Shown here: positions 16,107 to 24,867 of the stretch, one piece after another
Position numbering within the stretch: position 1 is the stretch's first letter
How the letters are laid out: each line of letters opens with the position of its first letter
NCBI RefSeq assembly: GCF_003201815.1
Contig: NZ_QJKB01000011.1
Span: forward strand, 62,001 to 126,000
Source of the DNA: Undibacterium pigrum
GTDB lineage: Bacteria; Pseudomonadota; Gammaproteobacteria; Burkholderiales; Burkholderiaceae_D
Length of the DNA stretch: 64,000 nucleotides
Reading direction: 5' to 3'
Made by a program: the position numbers and the translations under genes
The notes under the pieces: generated by a model
Seen by the model: only the letters and a program-made list of their open reading frames with translations
Databases searched by the model: none
What the model was told of the DNA's origin: nothing

Positions 16107-18257
16107 GTGTCGATCAAAAAAATGTCTGTACTCATGTCTGCCAGTGTACTTGGCCTGGCAAGCTCTGGCATGGTGCTGGCAGCTGAGCCTGCCAGCTCAG
16201 CTGCTGCTGCCGTGCCACCAATGGCTGCCAAGGTCAAATGGCAGGAAACCCGTCATGGCGAAGTCGTCACTGATGATTATCGCTGGTTGCAGAAAAAAGA
16301 AAATCCTGAGGTGATTGCCTACCTCAATGCTGAGAATGCCTATACCGAAGCCCTGACAGCAGACATCAAGCCGCTGGCAGACAAGCTGTATGCAGAAATC
16401 AAGGGCAGGATGAAAGAGGTTGACCTGTCCGTGCCTGTGCGCCGGGGTAATTACTATTATTATTCGCGTACTGAAGCAGGCAAGCAATACCAGCTGTATT
16501 GCCGCCGACGTGCAGGCGCAGACATGGCGTATGATGAAAAAATCGCCGAAGAAATCCTGCTGGACCAGAATGAAATGGCCAAGGGACAAAAATTCTTTGC
16601 CGTTGGTGGCAACGCCATCAGCCCCGACGAACAATTCCTCGCGTATACCACCGACACCATAGGCTACCGCCAGTATCAATTGCAGATCAAAAATCTGCGT
16701 ACTGGCGACATACTCAGCGACAGCCAGCCACGCGTGACATCCATGGCCTGGGCTGCAGACAACAAGACGCTGTTCTTTGTGCAGGAAGATGCCACCACCA
16801 AACGCTCTGACCGCCTGTTCCGCATGGAAATAGGCAAGCCACCAGTAGAAATCCTGCATGAAGCCGTTGAGCAGTTTGACCTGCAGGTCGGCACCACCCG
16901 CGACAGGCAGTTCATCGTCGTTAGTATCCATGCCACCGATACCAGTGAAGTCATGCTGCTGGCGGCAGACAAACCACAAGGGCAATTCCACAGCGTACTG
17001 GGACGTGAAAAAGGTCATCGCTACCATCTGGAACACCGCAATGGCGACTTGTATATCGTCACCAACAAAGATGCCAAAAACTTCCGCGTCGTGCGTGCGC
17101 CGCTGGCAACACCAGACAGCAAGCACTGGCAGGAAGTGGTCAAACATGATCCTGAAGTGCTGGTCTTTGGTGCTGATCTGTTCAAAGACTATATGGTCAT
17201 CACTGAAAAGACCCAGGCCCTGAATCGTGCGCGCATCTACGACTTCAACAGCAAGCAATGGAAGACGGTGAAGTTTGATGACCCGGTCTATCTTGCCATG
17301 GGTTCCAGCAACCCGGAATTTACTGCTACCCGTTTCCGCATGTCTTACCAGTCCCCCGTGACGCCACCTACTACACTCGATGTTGACATGGCGACAGGTC
17401 AGCGTTACGTGCTCAAGCAGCAGGAAGTGGTGGGTGGTTATGATGCCAGCAAATATGAAAGCCGTCGCCTGTGGATGACAGCGCGCGATGGTGTCAAAGT
17501 ACCACTGTGGGCCGTGTATAAAAAAGGCGTGAAGCTGGATGGCTCTGCGCCCTTGCTGTTGTACTCGTATGGTAGCTATGGTTATTCAACCGAAGCGACA
17601 TTTGCTTCCAGCCGCCTGAGCATGCTGGACCGTGGCGTCATCTATGTGCAGGCGCATATACGTGGTGGCCGTGACATGGGTGAGCACTGGCATGAAGATG
17701 GCATGCTGATGAAAAAGAAAAATACTTTTTATGATTTCATCGACAGTGCTGACTACCTCATCAAGCAAAAATGGACCAGCCCTGACAAACTGATTATCCA
17801 GGGTGGCAGTGCCGGTGGTTTGCTGATGGGTGCAGTCGTAAATATGCGTCCTGATCTGTTCCGCGCTGTCCATGCGGCCGTACCTTTTGTGGATGTCATG
17901 AACACCATGATGGATGCCAGCCTGCCTTTGACGACAGGCGAATATCTGGAATGGGGTAACCCGAATGAAAAACCGGCATACGATTATATGCGCAGCTATT
18001 CACCCTACGACAATATCAGCCGCAAGGCCTATCCGGCGATGCTGGTGACCACGGGCTTGAATGACAGCCAGGTCATGTACTGGGAACCTGCCAAATACGT
18101 TGCCAAACTGCGTGACTACAAAACAGATAAAAACCAGCTACTGCTGAAAACCAATATGGCAGCGGGCCATGGCGGTGCTTCCGGTCGTTATGATGCCTTG
18201 CGTGAAGGTGCTTTCAATATGGCCTGGATGTTCTCGCAATGGGATATCAAGGAATAA
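16107..18257 (+). CDS. Prolyl oligopeptidase family S9A peptidase, exported
   Basis: 716 residues with a signal peptide ending near Ala25 (SSGMVLAAEPAS). Residues 40-440 form the beta-propeller cap (RHGEVVTDDYRWLQ, YYYYSRTEAGKQYQLYCRR). The alpha/beta-hydrolase domain carries the triad Ser568 (GGSAGGLLMG), Asp653 (GLNDSQV) and His688 (AGHGGASGR). It should cut short peptides after proline, or a related residue, in the periplasm. The start is GTG at 16107, preceded by AAGGGAG. Upstream of it lie direct repeats of AATTTGCTC near 16070-16085. Length and motif spacing are normal for S9A. Confidence 0.92.
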   Translation: MSIKKMSVLMSASVLGLASSGMVLAAEPASSAAAAVPPMAAKVKWQETRHGEVVTDDYRWLQKKENPEVIAYLNAENAYTEALTADIKPLADKLYAEIKGRMKEVDLSVPVRRGNYYYYSRTEAGKQYQLYCRRRAGADMAYDEKIAEEILLDQNEMAKGQKFFAVGGNAISPDEQFLAYTTDTIGYRQYQLQIKNLRTGDILSDSQPRVTSMAWAADNKTLFFVQEDATTKRSDRLFRMEIGKPPVEILHEAVEQFDLQVGTTRDRQFIVVSIHATDTSEVMLLAADKPQGQFHSVLGREKGHRYHLEHRNGDLYIVTNKDAKNFRVVRAPLATPDSKHWQEVVKHDPEVLVFGADLFKDYMVITEKTQALNRARIYDFNSKQWKTVKFDDPVYLAMGSSNPEFTATRFRMSYQSPVTPPTTLDVDMATGQRYVLKQQEVVGGYDASKYESRRLWMTARDGVKVPLWAVYKKGVKLDGSAPLLLYSYGSYGYSTEATFASSRLSMLDRGVIYVQAHIRGGRDMGEHWHEDGMLMKKKNTFYDFIDSADYLIKQKWTSPDKLIIQGGSAGGLLMGAVVNMRPDLFRAVHAAVPFVDVMNTMMDASLPLTTGEYLEWGNPNEKPAYDYMRSYSPYDNISRKAYPAMLVTTGLNDSQVMYWEPAKYVAKLRDYKTDKNQLLLKTNMAAGHGGASGRYDALREGAFNMAWMFSQWDIKE

Positions 18258-18294
18258 TTGATCTGGTAAATTGATCTGGTAAATTGATCTGGGA
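18257..18294. repeat. 13-bp tandem repeat, about 2.9 units
   Basis: The unit ATTGATCTGGTAA occurs twice in full (18257-18269 and 18270-18282), followed by a third, partial unit ending in GGGA. It begins on the last base of the peptidase stop codon. The unit length is not a multiple of three and no gene is affected. Replication slippage is the likely origin. Confidence 0.85.
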
Positions 18295-18298
18295 TATG

Positions 18299-18324
18299 CT
18301 GCCTTCATCTCATGATGAAGGCAG
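18299..18324 (+). terminator. Hairpin after the prolyl oligopeptidase gene
   Basis: A perfect 11-bp stem (18299-18309 with 18314-18324) with loop TCAT lies about 40 bp past the peptidase stop and 32 bp before the VOC gene. There is no T tract, so it may be a mere hairpin or an RNA end-protecting structure. Confidence 0.4.
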
Positions 18325-18355
18325 TTCACAATGCTGCAAAATTAAGGAAAGCATC

Positions 18356-18747
18356 ATGAACTTTGCCTACACCATTATCTATGTCCCCGATGTTGCTGCA
18401 TCGCTGGCATTCTTTGAAAAGCCTTTGGATTTTCTACGCGTTTCTTGCACGAGTCCGGCATGTATGGCGAACTTGATACAGGCGCCACGACGCTGGCATT
18501 TGCAGCACATGCCATGGGTGACATGAATTATTCCTGTGGCCATGTGGCGGCGCATAGTTCAGAAAAACCGCTGGGGATGGAAGTCGCGTTTACCACGACA
18601 GATGTGGTCGCTGCACATGCGCAGGCTATTGCTGCTGGCGCGCAGGAACTGTCTGCTCCTGCTGAAAAACCCTGGGGCCAGGTGGTTTCCTACCTGCGTT
18701 GCCCTGATGGCAGCCTGGTGGAATTGTGTACGCCCATGGGAGGATAA
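18356..18747 (+). pseudogene. VOC-family protein, single-base frameshift
   Basis: The first 21 codons (NFAYTIIYVPDVAASLAFFE) are in one frame; at 18421/18422 the homology jumps to the next frame, which reads AFGFSTRFLHESGMYGEL through CPDGSLVELCTPMG to a stop at 18747. Restoring one G (AAAAGGCC for AAAAGCC) yields a normal VOC/glyoxalase-like protein of about 130 residues. This is either a recent mutation or an assembly error in a short homopolymer. No standard slippery heptamer is present, so programmed frameshifting is unlikely. The start ATG at 18356 is preceded by AAGGAAAG. Confidence 0.8.
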
Positions 18748-18800
18748 TAGCCATCTTTGTTTTCACCCTGACAAACCTCGCTTTGTAAAAAAAGCGGGGC

Positions 18801-19553
18801 TTATTCCCAGGAAAAATATTTTTTGCGCAGCTTTTGTACCGTGCCATCTTTTTGCAAGGCTTCATATGCTTTGCGCCAGACACGTTCTTCTTCATCGCTG
18901 ACATTGAGCGAAGTGGCCATGTAAAGTTCGCCACTGCCCATCATCAGCCCAGTAGTAAAATCTTCAAGGCGGAAGCCATATTCTTCTATCGCCGATGTCA
19001 TGATGGAATAACCTGAATAAATCGCATCCAGGCCACCCAGCTGCAAAAGCTTCAGCAAGCTTTGATAATCTTTTTCATACTGGATATTTCTGAAATTTTG
19101 GGCGTGCAATTCTTTTTCCAGCGAAGAGCCGCGTACTATGCCTACGCGCAAACCGCGCAATTGTTCCAGCGAGGCGCCTTCTATATTCACGACTCCGGCG
19201 GCGTTAGACCGCTTGCCAAAAAAGCGGTTTGGCGCGGTACCCAGATGTATCAGCCATTTGTAGCTGGTTTCGCGTTCTGCAGTTCTTTCCAAAGGAAAGA
19301 CCCCATAGTTACGGCCTTCCTTGGTCATCTTGACTGCTCTGGCCCAGGGGTAAATACTCAGATCGGGTTTGCGCCCGATTTGCGCAGACATGGCTACTAT
19401 CAGTTCATAGACATAGCCTTGTGGGGCATTGTGCTGCAACCAGAGATAGGGCGGTAACTCTGCCGTCACCCATTTGATTTGCGCATCCGCAGGAAGCTGT
19501 GCCTGACAGAGCAGGCTGAGCACAATAGCAAGCAGGAAAATGAATTTTTTCAT
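18801..19553 (-). CDS. Periplasmic solute-binding protein, family 3 type
   Basis: 250 residues with a signal peptide (MKKFIFLLAIVLSLLCQAQ, cleaved near residue 24). The mature part resembles SBP family 3 proteins of the amino-acid or polar-metabolite type: KWVTAELPPYLWL, APQGYVYELIVAM, RKPDLSIYPWARAV, LRGLRVGIVRGSSLE and LLQLGGLDAIYSG. No permease or ATPase gene is adjacent, so it is an orphan binder that may serve a distant transporter or act as a sensor. The start at 19553 is set by the signal peptide; upstream in-frame Met codons give an unlikely extension. Confidence 0.83.
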   Translation of the reverse strand: MKKFIFLLAIVLSLLCQAQLPADAQIKWVTAELPPYLWLQHNAPQGYVYELIVAMSAQIGRKPDLSIYPWARAVKMTKEGRNYGVFPLERTAERETSYKWLIHLGTAPNRFFGKRSNAAGVVNIEGASLEQLRGLRVGIVRGSSLEKELHAQNFRNIQYEKDYQSLLKLLQLGGLDAIYSGYSIMTSAIEEYGFRLEDFTTGLMMGSGELYMATSLNVSDEEERVWRKAYEALQKDGTVQKLRKKYFSWE

Positions 19554-19901
19554 CTCAGTCCCAAACTGCAAATGTAGGCATTTTTTGGTCATTTTACTAA
19601 GCCAGTAAGGCTGAGAAAAAATCATGTGCGCAGAGAAATTCTAGTATTCAGACTATGTTTAAACCGGTCAAGTGAATTCTGAGCAATTGTCGTGATTTTT
19701 GCTTATGAATGAGTGAAAAATAGAGAGCAATTTGCCATTTGTATTTTGCTGCGGATTGTCTATAACGAATTTGAGGCTTTGCACATGCTGTCGTTTCCCT
19801 GCATAAGAAAAAACGATGCCTGCTGTCTTGTCCCCTGACCATCCTGGTCACCGCGATATCTCTGCAAAGCCCCGGTGCTTTCTTAATCTATGGAGATAGT
19901 C

Positions 19902-20414
19902 ATGAAACGCAGACTGTATTTCATGTTGCCTGACCTGGGCAGTGCAAGGGCTATGATGGATGAGCTTTTACTTGCCCGTATCGACGAGCGACATATGCAT
20001 TTTTGTGCGCGGGAAGGCATGCTGCCTGCCGATATGCCGGAAGCGAACTCTTTTCAAAAAACCGACCTGGTACATGGTGCAGAAGTTGGCATGCTCATCG
20101 GTGGCATCGCAGGTTTGCTGGCAGGTTGCCTGTGGCTGATCTTCCCGCCTGAAAGCATGGAGATGCGCATACTTGCAGTGCTGGTATCTGCCATTGGTGG
20201 CGCCCTGTTTGGCTCATGGGCATCGGCCAAGGCAGCCAAGTCCATCCCGCGTTCCAGCCTGAAGCCTTTTCTGGAAGATATAGAAAGCGGCAAAGTCTTG
20301 CTGATGGTGGATGTGCCTTTTAAACGCATCACTGAGATCCAGCAACTCGTCAGTAATCGCCATCCGGAAATCTGCTTTGGTGGTGTTGATCCGCAGGTGC
20401 CAGTGTTCAGCTAG
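19902..20414 (+). CDS. DUF1269-like membrane protein
   Basis: 170 residues. A soluble N-terminal ferredoxin-like part (LYFMLPDLGSARAMMDELL, RHMHFCAREG) is followed by a Gly-rich membrane hairpin (VGMLIGGIAGLLAGCLWLI, then ILAVLVSAIGGALFGSWAS) and a soluble tail with VLLMVDVPFKRITEIQQLV. This matches DUF1269-type predicted membrane proteins of unknown role. ATG at 19902 follows GGAG; an upstream ATG at 19890 is less well placed. It is a single gene followed by a GC-rich hairpin. Confidence 0.78.
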   Translation: MKRRLYFMLPDLGSARAMMDELLLARIDERHMHFCAREGMLPADMPEANSFQKTDLVHGAEVGMLIGGIAGLLAGCLWLIFPPESMEMRILAVLVSAIGGALFGSWASAKAAKSIPRSSLKPFLEDIESGKVLLMVDVPFKRITEIQQLVSNRHPEICFGGVDPQVPVFS

Positions 20415-20434
20415 CCTGGATATGATCCATGCAT

Positions 20435-20457
20435 CCACTCCCCGGTCAGGGGAGTGG
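20435..20457 (+). terminator. GC-rich hairpin after the DUF1269 gene
   Basis: A 9-bp perfect stem, CCACTCCCC with GGGGAGTGG, and a 5-base loop, 20 bp past the stop, followed by GGTATTCTTG. The T tract is weak, so the terminator call is moderate. Confidence 0.5.
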
Positions 20458-20542
20458 GGTATTCTTGTGAGTCCTGAAACGACCTGATTGCATAGCGCGA
20501 ATTCGGCATACAATGGCTGTTTTTTAAACAATATTGCCGGAT

Positions 20543-21277
20543 ATGACAGCTACTGCCCTGGAGTTGCACGCGCTTTGCAAGAACTTTGGCCGCCCCGCCG
20601 TAGAGAACCTCAATCTCACCGTACGCCGTGGTGAGTTGTATGCCTTGCTGGGGCCAAATGGTGCGGGTAAGACCACGACCTTGCGTATGGTGGCTGGCCT
20701 GATTTCTCCGGATAGTGGCAGCGTGCGCATACTGGGGCAGGAACTGGCTGCCGATCCTGCTCTGGCCAAATCCAAGCTGGCCTATCTGCCTGATGACCCC
20801 ATGCTGTATGACAAGCTCAAACCGATGGAGTATCTGGAGTTTGTTGCTGGTCTGTGGGGCGTGGCTGCCGAAGTCGCCGAACCCAAGGCACGCGAATTGC
20901 TGGAATGGCTGGATTTGCTCAAACATGCAGATGAACTGACCGAGGGTTTCTCGCGTGGCATGAAGCAAAAACTGGCACTGGCCGGGGCCTTGATACACCA
21001 GCCTGAACTCATCATCCTCGATGAACCCCTTACTGGTCTGGATGCCGCCGCTGCCCGGCAAGTCAAGGATGTCTTGCTGACCCATGTCAGACAAGGCGGT
21101 ACGGTCATTCTGACTACCCACATACTCGATGTGGCAGAGCGCCTGGCTGAACGCATAGGCATCATACAAAACGGCAAGCTTATCGCCGAAGGTACTCTGG
21201 AAGAGTTACGTCAGCAAACCAGCCAGACTGCGGGGACGCTGGAAGAAGTTTTCCTGCAATTGACGGAGCCCGCATAA
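20543..21277 (+). CDS. ABC transporter ATP-binding subunit
   Basis: 244 residues with Walker A (GPNGAGKTT), Q-loop region (LAYLPDDPMLYDKL), a variant signature FSRGMKQKLALAGAL in place of LSGGQ, Walker B (ELIILDEPLTGLD) and the H-loop (TTHILDVAERLAE). The FSRGMKQK signature is common in ABC-2 exporters of the CcmA class. ATG at 20543 is used; a TTG at 20534 is also in frame. The stop overlaps the permease start by one base, so the two subunits are coupled. Confidence 0.9.
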   Translation: MTATALELHALCKNFGRPAVENLNLTVRRGELYALLGPNGAGKTTTLRMVAGLISPDSGSVRILGQELAADPALAKSKLAYLPDDPMLYDKLKPMEYLEFVAGLWGVAAEVAEPKARELLEWLDLLKHADELTEGFSRGMKQKLALAGALIHQPELIILDEPLTGLDAAAARQVKDVLLTHVRQGGTVILTTHILDVAERLAERIGIIQNGKLIAEGTLEELRQQTSQTAGTLEEVFLQLTEPA

Positions 21278-22830
21278 TGTCGCGCAAGCCGTGGTTCAAA
21301 CCAGGGAATGCTCTCTGGTTGCTGGCGCATGAATGCCGTCTGGCTTTTTATGACAAGGGCGATAGCAAGCCTGGTCAGGCAGCAGTGCGTGGCATGTCGG
21401 TGTTTGGCATGTGGGTCATAGGCCTGATGTATGTCTTTGCCCACGCTGGCGTCTGGTTCTTCATGCGCAAGTTACCACCCTTGCAAGCAGATTTACCAAC
21501 TTCTTTATTGATGGGGGCGGGTGTCGCCATGCTGGCGGTATTCAGTTTCATGCTGTCCATGGGCTTGACAGATAGTGTCAAGGCCTTGTTTGAGCGTGGC
21601 GATCTGGATTTATTACTCTCTTCGCCGCTGTCATCAGTCACTATTTTCAAGGTTAAACTGACTGGTATTGTTTTTTCTGTCGGCATCTGGTTTTTTGCCT
21701 TGCTGACGCCAGTGGCGAATACAGGCTTGTTTCTTGGGCAATGGCGCTGGCTGGGGATTTATCCAGTCTTGCTGGCCATGTCTATACTGGCGGCAGCATT
21801 GGCCATGTCGCTGACTCTGACTCTGGTAAAAAGCCTTGGTATACGCAAGACCAAAACCGTGGCACAAATTCTTGCGGCTCTTACAGGAGCCAGCATGTTT
21901 CTCGTCATACAGTTATTTGGCAATTTGGGGAATGATGTTCGCGCGCGACTCATGCAGCATATCCTGCCTTGGTTTCAGCCAGGTGGCTTGTTGGATGCCG
22001 ATAGCGTGATCTGGCTGCCCTCCAGGGCTTTGTTTGGTTCGCCAACTGCGATAGGCGGACTACTGTTATTCAGTGCCATGGTTTTTGTGCTGACTACGCA
22101 ATCCACGCATCGCTTTTTCATACGAGGGGTACAGCAGGCTGTCGGACGGCCACGCAAGCTAACGGTATCTGACGCAGGTAAGTCGCGTGATAAAGCGGCC
22201 AATTTTGGTCGTAGTTTGCGTGCTGCCATCATCCTCAAGGAATGGCGTTTGATTGCTCGCGACTCCAATCTGATTTCCAAAGTCTTGTTGCATGTACTGT
22301 ATGTGACTCCCTTGATTTTTGCCATGTTCAAGTCCACTTCTTTATTGCCCAGTATGGCATCGGGTCTGGTTTTCATGGCTGCATTGATGACTGGTTCGCT
22401 GACCTGGATTATCGTCTCAGCAGAAGATGCACCTGACTTGTTGTTAGCCGCGCCTGTCAAAGCCCGATTTATTCTCACCAGCAAATTGCTGGCAGCTATA
22501 TTGCCGGTCATGTTACTGATCTCGCCAGTCTTGTTATGGCTGTTAATAAAACAATTTGTGCTGGGCCTGGCAGTCATAGCCTGCACCCTGGCGGCCATGC
22601 TGAGTGCCGCCTTGATCCATTTGTGGCAATCCAAAGCGGCCAGCCGTAGCCAGTTCAACAAGCGTGGACAAACGCATCTGATCGCGGGTTTGCTTGAGAC
22701 TGCATCCAGTTTTTTCTGGGCCGCCTGTATTGTGGCTGGCATGTTATTTGGTGTCTGGGCCCTGGTGCCCCTGTCGATAGCCTTGCTGCTGGTAGGTATC
22801 GCCTGGCTTTCCCGTATTGAACGAAATTGA
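21277..22830 (+). CDS. ABC-2-like exporter permease, 517 aa
   Basis: 517 residues with about twelve hydrophobic segments in two halves (near 48-70, 75-100, 130-155, 165-190, 240-270; then 330-360, 365-385, 410-450, 470-515). A polar stretch at about residues 275-320 separates the halves. This size fits fused-type ABC exporter permeases that pair with CcmA-like ATPases. It begins on the last base of the ATPase stop. What it exports is unknown; the MacA-like adaptor 44 bp downstream suggests a link to envelope export. Confidence 0.82.
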   Translation: MSRKPWFKPGNALWLLAHECRLAFYDKGDSKPGQAAVRGMSVFGMWVIGLMYVFAHAGVWFFMRKLPPLQADLPTSLLMGAGVAMLAVFSFMLSMGLTDSVKALFERGDLDLLLSSPLSSVTIFKVKLTGIVFSVGIWFFALLTPVANTGLFLGQWRWLGIYPVLLAMSILAAALAMSLTLTLVKSLGIRKTKTVAQILAALTGASMFLVIQLFGNLGNDVRARLMQHILPWFQPGGLLDADSVIWLPSRALFGSPTAIGGLLLFSAMVFVLTTQSTHRFFIRGVQQAVGRPRKLTVSDAGKSRDKAANFGRSLRAAIILKEWRLIARDSNLISKVLLHVLYVTPLIFAMFKSTSLLPSMASGLVFMAALMTGSLTWIIVSAEDAPDLLLAAPVKARFILTSKLLAAILPVMLLISPVLLWLLIKQFVLGLAVIACTLAAMLSAALIHLWQSKAASRSQFNKRGQTHLIAGLLETASSFFWAACIVAGMLFGVWALVPLSIALLLVGIAWLSRIERN

Positions 22831-22873
22831 TAATATCCGGTCTATTGCTTACCTAACAATTTGGGATGCTTCC

Positions 22874-24112
22874 ATGCCTGTATTCACGAAGAAACGTGTT
22901 TTTGTCGCTATTGCCGTAGTGCTTGCAGGTATTGCTGGCACCATCTACTATCAAAAAGAAACTGGTAAGCCCAGGGAAGAAGAGCCCAAATACAAGACCG
23001 CCGTCGCTGACAAGGGCAATATCACCCAGACGGTCACTGCCAGTGGCACACTCAATCCGGTGGCATTGATCAATGTAGGCTCGCAGGTATCCGGCACGGT
23101 GGTGGAGTTGAAAGCCGACTTCAATGACCGCGTCAAGCAAGGTCAGGTCTTGCTCAAGCTTGACCCCACCATCTTCAATGCCCAGATCAAGCAAAGCGAA
23201 GCCAGCCTGGCATCGGCCGAGGCATCGAAACGTCTGGCACAGGCCAACCTTGACCGTAACCAGAAACTGGTGACGCAAAACTATATATCTGGCACAGCCA
23301 TGGACCAGGCCAGGCGTGAAGTGGAAGTCGCGGACGCGAATATCAAACTGGCGCGTGCGCAACTTGACCGTGTCAGGGCTGACTTGAATAACAGCGTCAT
23401 CCGTTCACCGATAGATGGCGTCATCATCAAGCGCACCATAGACATGGGGCAAACCGTGGCAGCCTCTTTCCAGACGCCCAACTTGTTTCAGATTGCGCGT
23501 GACCTGACCAAGATGCAGATAGACACCAGCGTTTCGGAAGCCGATGTCGGCTCCCTGAAAGATGGCCTGCCTGCACGCTTCGTTGTTGATGCCTATCCTG
23601 ACCGTGAATTTGAAGCAAAGCTGCGCCAGTTCCGCCTCGCCGCTAATGTCCAGCAAAATGTGGTGACTTATAACGTGGTGCTGGATGTCGACAACAAGGA
23701 TGAATTGCTGAAGCCTGGCATGACAGCACAGGTACGCCTGGTCGTTGGCAGCCGTGAAAACGTCGTGCGCATACCTACCGCAGCCCTGCGTTATAAACCC
23801 AGCGAAGAAGAGCAGGCAAAAGAAGCCAAGGCACTCAAGGACAAGGAAAAAAATTCTGCATCATCATCAGCATCTTCTTCAGCCAGCGCCAATTTGCCCG
23901 CGCCTGAGATCGATGATGACGTGGCTTTCCGTACCAAAAAAGACCTGACCCGCACTTTCAAACTCTATAAACTTGATGACAAGAACCAGGCAAAAACTGT
24001 CGATGTCAAAATCGGTTTATCCAATTTCAAATATACCGAAGTCATTTCCGGTGACTTGAAGCCAGGTGATAAAGTCATTACCCGTGCGCTGGATAAAGCC
24101 GGAGCACGCTGA
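22874..24112 (+). CDS. MacA-like periplasmic adaptor subunit
   Basis: 412 residues. An N-terminal membrane anchor (VFVAIAVVLAGIAGTIYY) is followed by the barrel-sandwich half (VTASGTLNPVALINVGSQVSG), a long coiled-coil hairpin at about 95-170 (SEASLASAEASKRLAQANL), the second lipoyl half (SVIRSPIDGVII) and a beta-barrel (MTAQVRLVVG). It should bridge an inner-membrane ABC exporter to an outer-membrane channel. A Ser-rich low-complexity insert (about 330-345) interrupts the later beta domain. ATG at 22874 is preferred. The stop overlaps the next ATG (TGATG), so translation is coupled. No TolC-like gene is present here. Confidence 0.9.
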   Translation: MPVFTKKRVFVAIAVVLAGIAGTIYYQKETGKPREEEPKYKTAVADKGNITQTVTASGTLNPVALINVGSQVSGTVVELKADFNDRVKQGQVLLKLDPTIFNAQIKQSEASLASAEASKRLAQANLDRNQKLVTQNYISGTAMDQARREVEVADANIKLARAQLDRVRADLNNSVIRSPIDGVIIKRTIDMGQTVAASFQTPNLFQIARDLTKMQIDTSVSEADVGSLKDGLPARFVVDAYPDREFEAKLRQFRLAANVQQNVVTYNVVLDVDNKDELLKPGMTAQVRLVVGSRENVVRIPTAALRYKPSEEEQAKEAKALKDKEKNSASSSASSSASANLPAPEIDDDVAFRTKKDLTRTFKLYKLDDKNQAKTVDVKIGLSNFKYTEVISGDLKPGDKVITRALDKAGAR

Positions 24113-24867
24113 TGAGCGATACCCTGATAGCCATACGCCAGGTCACCAAAAGTTATTTCTCTGGTGGCGTGGAGACCAAGGTCTTGCATGGCATAGACGT
24201 GCAGGTGCCGCGTGGCGATTTCCTGGCCGTGATGGGGCAATCCGGTTCCGGTAAATCTACGCTCATGAATATCCTTGGTTGCCTGGACCAGGCCACCAGT
24301 GGTTCTTATTTGCTCAATGGTGTCGATACCCTGAGTTTGTCACGCGCCGAACTGGCCACCATACGCAACCGCACCATAGGCTTTGTATTCCAGAGCTTCA
24401 ATCTCATCAAACGCATGAGCGTGGCTGAAAACGTGGCTTTGCCCTTGATCTATGCAGGTGCAGGGCGTGACAAGGCGCACAAGAAAGCCTTGGTGGAGCT
24501 GGAAAGAGTGGGCCTGAAAGACTATGCCAAACGCCTGCCCAACCAGTTGTCTGGCGGCCAGCAACAGCGCGTCGCCATTGCCCGCGCCCTGGTAGCTGAT
24601 CCACCACTGATCTTGGCAGATGAACCTACCGGCAACCTCGATACCCAGACCAGCGAAGATATCATGCGTTCGTTACAGCAATTGAATGCCGAGCGCGGCA
24701 TCACCATCCTGCTGGTCACGCATGAACCGGATATTGCAGCCTATAGCAAACGTCTGGTGCGGCTCAAGGATGGCCATGTCCTGTACGATGGCCCGGCAGC
24801 AGAAGGCTTGCGCCAGCTGGCGGCTTCGCACGCTGAATACTCAGAAACACAGGTGGAGAAAAAATGA
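24112..24867 (+). CDS. MacB/LolD-type ABC ATPase subunit
   Basis: 251 residues with Walker A (GQSGSGKST), signature LSGGQQQRVAIARAL, Walker B (LILADEPTGNLD) and LLVTHEPDIAAYSKR. The match is to the MacB/LolD/FtsE class that drives mechanotransmission ABC systems. In E. coli MacB this domain is fused to the permease; here it is a separate gene. It overlaps the adaptor stop and its own end overlaps the permease start by 4 bp (ATGA), indicating a coupled three-gene exporter. Confidence 0.92.
   Translation: MSDTLIAIRQVTKSYFSGGVETKVLHGIDVQVPRGDFLAVMGQSGSGKSTLMNILGCLDQATSGSYLLNGVDTLSLSRAELATIRNRTIGFVFQSFNLIKRMSVAENVALPLIYAGAGRDKAHKKALVELERVGLKDYAKRLPNQLSGGQQQRVAIARALVADPPLILADEPTGNLDTQTSEDIMRSLQQLNAERGITILLVTHEPDIAAYSKRLVRLKDGHVLYDGPAAEGLRQLAASHAEYSETQVEKK

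Noticed and set aside
18416..18426. Programmed -1 frameshifting in the VOC gene
   Set aside because: The site lacks a standard slippery heptamer and a clear downstream stimulatory structure.
19838..19852. TGACCA-TCC-TGGTCA dyad upstream of the DUF1269 gene
   Set aside because: Short and isolated; a chance occurrence is likely.
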